Made by a program: the position numbers and the translations under genes. 5,842 nt of DNA from assembly GCA_002713885.1 (NCBI GenBank), contig PAVC01000022.1, positions 21,401 through 27,242 on the forward strand, written 5' to 3'. The notes under the pieces were generated by a model that was given only the letters and a program-made list of their open reading frames with translations, was not told the origin of the DNA and made no database searches. This stretch comes from Fidelibacterota bacterium. GTDB taxonomy: Bacteria > Fidelibacterota > Marinisomatia > Marinisomatales > UBA1611. Shown piece by piece: positions 1-5,600 of the stretch (its first letter is position 1; each line of letters starts with the position of its first letter).

Positions 1-413
1 TGGACAGTCCCTCTTAGTTTGTTTAAAGAAATACCTTCATTTTCAGCTGTGACAATATAGAAAGATAATAAAATAGAAGCGGTTGAGTTAATTGTCATAG
101 AGGTTGATATTTTATCGAGAGGAATATCGTCAAATAGTAAATTCATGTTATCTAGTGTTGAAATAGGAACGCCAACACGTCCAACTTCTCCTTGTGCCAT
201 TGAATGGTCTGAGTCATATCCTATTTGAGTTGGCAAATCAAATGCAACGGATAGTCCCATTACTCCATTGTCTAGAAGATACCTAAATCTATTATTTGAG
301 TCTTTTGCTGAGGTGAAACCAGCATATTGTCTCATCGTCCATATTTTAGATGAATACATTTCAGGATATAATCCCCTTGTATAAGGGAACTTGCCGGCTT
401 TTTCTTTTTTCAT
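1..413 (-). CDS. Methylmalonyl-CoA mutase large (alpha) subunit, N-terminal part, cut by the window edge
   Basis: The 137 residues visible form the start of the coenzyme-B12-dependent mutase TIM barrel, which interconverts methylmalonyl-CoA and succinyl-CoA in the cytoplasm. Diagnostic blocks read directly are [12 protein letters not shown] (9-20), WTMRQYAGF (25-33), NRFRYLL (41-47), [18 protein letters not shown] (53-70), GEVGRVGV (75-82), [14 protein letters not shown] (97-110) and KLRGTV (132-137) at the edge. Tyr30 in RQYAGF matches the tyrosine of methylmalonyl-CoA mutases (Tyr89 of the Propionibacterium enzyme); isobutyryl-CoA mutases have Phe there, so methylmalonyl-CoA is the likelier substrate. 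The second specificity residue (Arg207 in that enzyme) lies outside the window. The start is the ATG at 413. An in-frame TAG three codons upstream (420-422) rules out a longer N-terminus in this frame, so the roughly 40-70 residues that usually precede PYTRG are missing. No good Shine-Dalgarno sequence precedes the ATG. Whether the B12 domain is fused or separate cannot be seen. Confidence 0.95.
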   Translation of the reverse strand, partial: MKKEKAGKFPYTRGLYPEMYSSKIWTMRQYAGFTSAKDSNNRFRYLLDNGVMGLSVAFDLPTQIGYDSDHSMAQGEVGRVGVPISTLDNMNLLFDDIPLDKISTSMTINSTASILLSFYIVTAENEGISLNKLRGTV

Positions 414-435
414 TTTGATCTAATCTAGTAGTCCT

Positions 436-465
436 ATTTTACCGATGTGAGACAAACTATGTAAA
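436..465 (-). promoter_or_regulatory. Putative sigma-70-type promoter for the mutase gene
   Basis: Read on the minus strand, TTTACA (460-465) and TAAAAT (436-441) each differ from the -35 and -10 consensus at one base and are 18 bp apart. Transcription would begin near 429, giving a leader of about 16 nt before the ATG at 413. This short leader fits the lack of a clear Shine-Dalgarno sequence. AT-rich DNA yields such matches by chance, and FCB-group promoters can differ from the E. coli pattern, so this is only a candidate. Confidence 0.35.
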
Positions 466-508
466 AGAGTTTTTATTTAGTTTGATTTTATTATAGGTAT
501 ATTCTGTT

Positions 509-1051
509 ATGGAAATTCCGATACGATTTCGATTATTACTTTTTTGGAAAAGCATATTCAATCATCAGTATAAAGCTCCTAAAATTAAAATAAGTAAAGA
601 AGGAAAAGGCGTAAAATCAATCTTGTTTTTTTTGCCTGAAAAAAAAGAGGATGCGAAAATAGCTCATTATTTAATTAAAGCGGATAACCCATTACCAGGT
701 TTTACTATTGGTTATGTTTGTAATGAAAAATCTATTTCTTATTATCCAAAGAGTGTCGGTATAAAATTTATTTCTTATAAGGATACTGATTTAAATTATT
801 TTCATATAATTAAATCTGAAGCTTTATTAGATCAGATTAAATCAATTCAATATGATGCTCTGGTAGATTTAAATACGAGTTTCTGTGCTCCAACTTCTCT
901 ATTGGCTTTTGAACTGGATATTCCTTTAAAAATTGGATTTAATTCATTGATAGCAAATAAAATTTATACTATAACTTTAGAACGCAATGAGAACACGTTT
1001 TTAGAAAATAATTTTCAATTGATAGAGCGTTTATTAGGATTAAAACTATGA
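509..1051 (+). CDS. Uncharacterised 180-residue protein resembling one half of a GT9 glycosyltransferase (DUF6913-like)
   Basis: I do not recognise a named gene. The protein is basic at the N-terminus (residues 1-37, with a short hydrophobic patch RLLLFWKSIF but no signal peptide). It then shows an alternating beta/alpha pattern: strand SILFFLP (37-43), helix around EDAKIAHYLIK (47-57), strand FTIGYVC (65-71), then YDALVDLNTSF (115-125) followed by a helix and IPLKIGF (138-144). The 'yDalvDLn ... lKIGF' arrangement resembles the N-terminal Rossmann half of GT9 (ADP-heptose:LPS heptosyltransferase) proteins. It also matches the layout and length of the Bacteroidetes DUF6913 family as I remember it. 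The second GT9 half, which carries the nucleotide-sugar site, is absent, so transferase activity is not supported. The ATG at 509 is the first in frame after a TAG at 494-496. It is divergent from the mutase gene, and no convincing promoter or ribosome binding site was found. Real coding is supported by ordinary codon use and composition. Confidence 0.75.
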   Translation: MEIPIRFRLLLFWKSIFNHQYKAPKIKISKEGKGVKSILFFLPEKKEDAKIAHYLIKADNPLPGFTIGYVCNEKSISYYPKSVGIKFISYKDTDLNYFHIIKSEALLDQIKSIQYDALVDLNTSFCAPTSLLAFELDIPLKIGFNSLIANKIYTITLERNENTFLENNFQLIERLLGLKL

Positions 1052-1132
1052 TTAAAGTATTAATTCACATTAAATTTTTTAATTATTTGAAATAAGATTA
1101 TAAAAAAAAATAGATAATAATTGACATAAAAG

Positions 1133-1161
1133 TTGATGAAAGAAGTTTCCCCAACTATATT
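1133..1161 (+). promoter_or_regulatory. Putative promoter of the zinc-ribbon/DUF3467 operon
   Basis: TTGATG (1133-1138) and TATATT (1156-1161) are separated by 17 bp, which is optimal spacing for a sigma-70-type promoter. The -35 has two mismatches and the -10 has one. Initiation near 1168 would leave a leader of about 20 nt that includes the ribosome binding site at 1176-1181. The rest of the 1052-1188 spacer is AT-rich and shows no gene and no clear terminator for the upstream gene. Confidence 0.4.
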
Positions 1162-1175
1162 ACCCGCCGATTTCA

Positions 1176-1181
1176 AAAGGA
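1176..1181 (+). promoter_or_regulatory. Ribosome binding site fixing the start of the zinc-ribbon gene
   Basis: AAAGGA lies 7 nt before the ATG at 1189, a good Shine-Dalgarno match at normal spacing. It supports that start over the internal ATG at 1321. Confidence 0.65.
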
Positions 1182-1188
1182 AAAATTA

Positions 1189-1587
1189 ATGTTAGAAGGA
1201 ATTATTTGTCCCGTTTGTGAGAACACTCTAGAAGAGATTGATCTTAGTGATTCTCTAGTATGTATTCACTGTAGGGCTGATCTAAAAGATAGAAGGTATC
1301 TAGATTTTTTAGAGTTTTTAATGGCAAATGGTCTTGTGGACAATCTAGATTTTTTTGATCCAGAGGTTTACAGTGAAGATGTTGATGATCTAGACCAAAC
1401 AAAAGAAGAAGAAGGGGACCCTAGCGAGTTTGAAAAGAAAAAGGATCACTACAACATATATGAGAATGAACTTCTTCCTGAGGATAAGACAGATGAGAAC
1501 ATAAAAGAATACTCTCAGTTCGAAGGTTTAAATGATGAGTGGGAAGATTTTAATGAAAGAGATTTTAATAAATCTAAAGGGAAATAA
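1189..1587 (+). CDS. Small acidic protein with an N-terminal zinc ribbon, function unknown
   Basis: The 132-residue protein has two CxxC knuckles, CPVC at residues 7-10 and CIHC at 25-28, 14 residues apart, which is a standard four-cysteine zinc-ribbon geometry. A hydrophobic helical segment follows (YLDFLEFLMANGLV, 37-50). From about residue 52 to 127 the chain is strongly acidic, rich in Asp and Glu with few hydrophobic residues, and probably largely disordered; it ends in a basic SKGK tail. There is no signal peptide or membrane segment, so a cytoplasmic location is likely. Zinc ribbons of this kind often mediate protein or nucleic-acid contacts, but no specific function can be named. The gene is followed after 2 nt by the DUF3467 gene, whose ribosome binding site lies inside its last codons. 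The two are therefore almost certainly co-transcribed and may be translationally coupled. Confidence 0.85.
   Translation: MLEGIICPVCENTLEEIDLSDSLVCIHCRADLKDRRYLDFLEFLMANGLVDNLDFFDPEVYSEDVDDLDQTKEEEGDPSEFEKKKDHYNIYENELLPEDKTDENIKEYSQFEGLNDEWEDFNERDFNKSKGK
1576..1581 (+). promoter_or_regulatory. Ribosome binding site of the DUF3467 gene, inside the upstream coding region
   Basis: AAAGGG lies 8 nt before the ATG at 1590 and within the last codons of the zinc-ribbon gene. Ribosomes finishing the first gene pass over the second gene's start signal, an arrangement typical of translational coupling. Confidence 0.6.
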
Positions 1588-1589
1588 TA

Positions 1590-1916
1590 ATGGAAAAAGA
1601 TAAGAAAAATATCCAGCAAATTAATATAGAACTTGATTCTGATGTGAGCAGCGGGGAATATGCTAATTTTGTTGTAGTAACCCATTCTCCTGCAGAGTTT
1701 GTTCTAGATTTCACAAGAATTCTCCCTGGTGTCCCAAAGGCAAAAGTACATTCTAGGATAATAATGGCGCCTCCACATGCTAAGACATTTCTTAGAGCTC
1801 TTAATGATAATGTAAATAAATTTGAGTCAAAACATGGAGAGATTAAGTTGCCAAAAAATGAAGATGGGTTTTCACCATTCGGTGTGAGACCACCTGATGA
1901 GTCTATGCCAAACTAA
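1590..1916 (+). CDS. DUF3467 family protein
   Basis: This 108-residue protein matches the DUF3467 family, small cytoplasmic proteins of unknown function that are common in Bacteroidetes and related phyla. The diagnostic core spans about residues 11-85: INIELD (11-16), GEYANFVVVTHSPAEFVLDF (22-41), LPGVPKAKVHSRIIMAPPHA (45-64), then the amphipathic stretch KTFLRALNDNVNKFESKHG. Length and core are typical. The C-terminal 20 residues (SPFGVRPPDESMPN and before) are a Pro-rich, probably flexible tail. From memory, members in some Bacteroidetes lie next to RNA polymerase genes, which hints at a housekeeping role but proves nothing here. It is the second gene of an operon with the zinc-ribbon gene, starting 2 nt after that stop. 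Its TAA overlaps the stop codon of the convergent phosphatase gene by 4 nt, leaving no space for an intergenic terminator. Confidence 0.92.
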   Translation: MEKDKKNIQQINIELDSDVSSGEYANFVVVTHSPAEFVLDFTRILPGVPKAKVHSRIIMAPPHAKTFLRALNDNVNKFESKHGEIKLPKNEDGFSPFGVRPPDESMPN

Positions 1917-2512
1917 ATATTTGGTGGGTGTGAAGTAGCATACCAGACCCACATTTTTCCTCTTTTTAGTTCTCTCATTTTTATTATTACCCAAATAGAT
2001 AATATTATCCATGAAAATATATATCCCATTATAGAACCAAATAGAATATCCAGTGGATAGTGCACTCCGACATAAACTCTCGAGAATGCTATGACTGATG
2101 CTACGCTATAAAGCGGCACCTTGTATTTATCATAAAAGTAAGATAGGACCGTTGCAAAAGCGAAACTGTTGGCCGCGTGGTTAGATGGAAAACTCCATTT
2201 ACCGCCTTTTGAAACAAGTAGATTTATATATTCATAGAATTCATGAGATGGTCTTATCCTTCCAATCCATGGTTTAATTATCTGAGCACATATAGCGTCA
2301 GACATTCCGGCTGCGAATAATAGAATCACAATTGTAAGCTTTCCTCTTTTACCTCCAAAATATCCCAGGTAGCCAATTAGAATTATACCAGTAACAGCTA
2401 AAAAATTTTGATTGGTAATGATTGGCATGGCAATATCAAAAATAGGATTAGAAATAGTTTTATTTAATAAAACCATCAACTGTTTATCAATATCTATTAA
2501 TCTTTCTATCAT
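1913..2512 (-). CDS. PAP2-family membrane phosphatase (phosphatidic acid phosphatase type 2)
   Basis: The 199-residue integral membrane protein carries all three PAP2 signature motifs in order. KPWIGRIRP (Lys80 to Pro88) fits KX6RP. FPSNH (108-112) is the second motif, with Asn where Gly is most common; it holds the proton-donor His112. SRVYVGVHYPLD (144-155) fits SRX5HX3D, with nucleophile His151 and Asp155. Motif spacings of 20 and 31 residues are within family limits. Hydrophobic segments lie near residues 38-52, 58-78, 113-126, 132-148 and 154-178, and the C-terminal tail (179-199) is basic. Such enzymes remove phosphate from lipid phosphates at the membrane, for example undecaprenyl diphosphate, phosphatidylglycerophosphate, phosphatidate or lipid A; the sequence does not tell which. 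The ATG at 2512 has only an A-rich stretch before it and no Shine-Dalgarno. The gene follows the receptor gene on the same strand but is separated from it by a long inverted repeat, so it probably has its own promoter. Confidence 0.92.
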   Translation of the reverse strand: MIERLIDIDKQLMVLLNKTISNPIFDIAMPIITNQNFLAVTGIILIGYLGYFGGKRGKLTIVILLFAAGMSDAICAQIIKPWIGRIRPSHEFYEYINLLVSKGGKWSFPSNHAANSFAFATVLSYFYDKYKVPLYSVASVIAFSRVYVGVHYPLDILFGSIMGYIFSWIILSIWVIIKMRELKRGKMWVWYATSHPPNI

Positions 2513-2583
2513 TTTTTCAATTTAATAATCTAGAAAATACTTGTCGCCGGATAGTGATAAACTTAATTTAATCAAAGAATTTA

Positions 2584-2647
2584 AAGCAGGATAATAAAAT
2601 AGAAATCAATGAGTTCCCCCACTACTTGGTTTTTGTTTATCCTGCTT
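2584..2647 (-). terminator. Long-loop inverted repeat downstream of the receptor gene, possible terminator
   Basis: AAGCAGGATAA (2584-2594) and TTATCCTGCTT (2637-2647) form a perfect 11-bp stem around a 42-nt loop. A further AAAA (2596-2599) can pair with TTTT (2631-2634) after a small internal loop. It begins about 31 nt after the receptor stop codon. On the minus strand the stem is followed by TTTAAATTCTTT, a poor U-tract; on the plus strand it is followed by ATTTTTT, a better one. It may thus end receptor transcripts, stop plus-strand readthrough from the DUF3467 operon, or both. The long loop is unusual for an intrinsic terminator. The rest of the 2513-2677 spacer holds no gene I can support. 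Confidence 0.45.
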
Positions 2648-2677
2648 ATTTTTTATATACAATTAGTTAGGAATTAT

Positions 2678-5600
2678 CTAGAATTTAGTTTCTAGTCTAA
2701 TCATCATTACTCTGCCAAGCGAAGGGCCACCTATTATTTCAATGTGTCTATGATCCAATAGATTATTTATAGTAAAATTCATTTTTAGATATTTATTGAT
2801 CTCATATCCTAGATGAAGATCAAATATCCCATATGAGTTAATTTTACCAAAGTAAATACCAGATGACCAGTTAAAGCCATCAACGTATCTTCCATTAAGC
2901 GATACGGTTAAAGGATATTTTATTGGGTTAAATTGTAGTTTAAATCCCGCTTTATGCTTTGGTGAATTTACAGACTCTTTCGCTTTTGTTAGTGGGTTGG
3001 AAAATTCTGTTGTTCCCATGTATGAGTATGTTATGTCCATATTCCATTTTCTGCTTAAGAATACAGCGAGACTAGCATCAAACCCCCAAACATCTACATC
3101 ACCATAGTTTAAGTATCCAATGACAACAGGTGTCGGGACACCAGGCAATGTATCTCCTATAGATGCAACACCCTCAAGGCCCTGTCTCCAGGTCTCAAGT
3201 GCTTGATCATAATCTTCTTGGTCATTGATAGTAATTGTACCATCAGCACCGTCAATATTTGTTATACCGTTTTGATTATAGTCATCTGTCAATATTGATT
3301 TTTTAATTACCAGAGGAGTTATAAATGTCGCACCACTTACAAAGCTATTATAGTGGCTCGTGTATACATCCAAAGTGCCAAAAATATTACTGGCTAGGCG
3401 TCCTTTATATCCTAGTTCCCATGTACTAACCTTTTCAGATTCTAGCTCAGGCTGATCAGTCAGTTTTCCTTGAAAATAACCTTTGATTTTTGGATCAACA
3501 GATGGGAAGAAATATATCAAATCAGGGTTCATTGGTCTATAAAAACCCTCAAACGGATCATACCAAACATTCTGGCCAGAGCTATTTTGAGTATAATTAT
3601 AGCCCCCATTAGATCCTCTTGCAAATACTTTAAAAATACTAAATCTTGTAACAAAAATATCTAGAAAAAGAGCCTGGTTGGATGGCGTATTAAAAGCTTT
3701 AGCCCAAGTTAGGCGCCAGTTTTGATTTTCTTTAGGCTTATAGGATAAACCGACTTTCGGCGAAACTTGTAATCCATCGGTTTTGTTAAAATTAAAATTC
3801 CAATTTAATGGACTATAAGAGTCGTTATATCCATCATTGTTGAATTCAATAAATTTAGTTAGACGATCATGAACATCAAGCCTGGTCGCCTGAATAAATT
3901 CTAATTTTTCATTTATTTTCCAGTTCAATTGGTAGTAAGCACCAAACTCATTAACCTTGTAACGATTATCTTCTGCTGCTTCATCAATCCCTTCATCGAT
4001 ATTTTCATCGATTTTTCCATCTCCATCATTATCAATTCCATCAGCAAATACAAAAATATGAGTACCATTGACCAATCGTGCACCTTCTTCAATAGCATCA
4101 ATCCCAGCATCAAAAAGGCCGTTTCCATTATTATCAGTCCATGGAAATCCATTTCCATCTATATCATTAAAATCATCACTATCATGATCATTATCTATTT
4201 TGTCCTTTATCGCTCCTGATACGTTATCTGAGCCAAATATTGCGGCATCGTAAGGGTTAGATCCCCATGCTGCCACCGGGCTATAGTTTGAGATTTGGTT
4301 TAGCGAATCTATATTGCGGTACGATTCTCCTGTTTCATAGAAAAAACTATCATTTTCATCGTAAAAATGATTTGGTGAACCAGCCTCACCATTACCATTA
4401 TTATCTCGATAGTCACTCATCTTTCTGTCTGATAGTATAGTGCCTCTTGTGTCGGGCAGTGTAAGAAAATAATCAACACCCCATACAAATCTAAGATCTC
4501 CATTAAACCGCTCAATATAGTGCTGTAACTGAAGACTAAATTTTTGAGATCTATCATAGATCAAGCTTCCGGTTGCGAGATTTCTTGTTGGGTGATCAGA
4601 GGATCCAGAATAACTTGTATTTAAGTAAGTCTGCAAGAACAAGTTTTTATAACGTAGTTTAGATTGATAGTAACGATAGACCCATCCATCAGCCAAATAT
4701 CTTGCTATTCCAGTTATATTAATATTTTTTGCCCAGGCATATCCATGCGAAAAACTAGCAGTGATATCAGAGTTTGGTTCCCAATCCATACGAAAATCAT
4801 ATCTTACGTTTTTTACGTTAAAATCAGGAAAATCTTTGATACCATCATCATTCGCATCTTCCATTAATTTAGGCAGACCACCATAGTTTATCACAAAATC
4901 TGATTCATCATTCTCATCAATCATTCCATCATCATCATTGTCGATTCCATCCGAGCCCCAGCTATCATTATAGATTCCGTTTGAATTGGTATCAAATATT
5001 ATATTACCATGATCATCAAATTTATATTCACCAAACCCACCTTTATTTGTATCCCAATGTCCATAGTAGTTTCCGAATCGGTCAAGCCATTCCGATCCTA
5101 TTTCATCATACTCATCAATTTCACCATCATTATCATTGTCCACTCCATCGAACCAAATCTCTCCAGGTTCATCAATGCCTTTGTCAATTCCTTCATCGAT
5201 AGCACCGTCACCATCATTATCAATCCCATCAATATATCCACGTCCGACATCATCATAGCCAAGTGCATAAAGAATTATTCCATTTTCTAAAAAATATCTT
5301 CCATAAGGGTCATCCAATGCTTCAGCAACCATCAAGGAGTCAATTATTGGAGAACCCGCCTCAGCATCAGGAAAGGGTCGATTATCAATACCATCACCAA
5401 TTTTAGGTCCAGTCCAATCGGTAAAATCTCCTGAGCCCCAGTCTAAATTTTCATCTACAAATCCATTTCCATTATCATCTATTCCATTATCATCTATTTC
5501 ACCTTCTAGCCACTCAACTGGCATCCTTGGGCTGCCAGACTCACCGCCAATTGCGCCATCTTCAATCCTGTTGTGAACGAAGTTAGCTCTACCGATAAAT

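Noticed and set aside
414..508. Plus-strand promoter for the GT9-like gene (TATTAT at 489 or TATATT at 498)
   Set aside because: No -35-like sequence lies at proper spacing, and the second would leave only a few bases before the ATG.
1121..1126. Perfect TTGACA as the -35 box of the zinc-ribbon operon
   Set aside because: No -10-like hexamer occurs 16-18 bp downstream; the TATATT at 1156 is 29 bp away and pairs better with TTGATG at 1133.
1908..1924. CCAAA/TTTGG inverted repeat at the convergent stop codons as a terminator
   Set aside because: The stem is only 5 bp with a 7-nt AT-rich loop, and no T-run follows on either strand.
3470..3664. Plus-strand open frame of 64 codons opposite the receptor gene
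   Set aside because: It lies wholly antisense to conserved barrel sequence, has no ribosome binding site and no recognisable protein features.
3925..4219. Open frames on both strands across the second repeat cluster (3925-4158 minus, 3929-4219 plus)
   Set aside because: Their Met/Leu- and Ile-rich composition is what the repetitive Asp/Asn/Gly codons give in other frames; the receptor frame accounts for this DNA.
4664..5290. Plus-strand open frames at 4664-4867, 4981-5202 and 5009-5290
   Set aside because: The His- and Ile-rich translations are antisense readings of GAT/AAT-rich receptor repeats, with no start signals of their own.
4904..5494. CRISPR-like or tandem DNA repeat array
   Set aside because: The repeats are in frame, irregularly spaced, degenerate in DNA and explained by a protein repeat; there are no uniform spacers.
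5522..5524. ATG at 5524 as the receptor start
   Set aside because: Sequence upstream in the same frame encodes the end of a TonB plug and barrel strands with no stop to the window edge.
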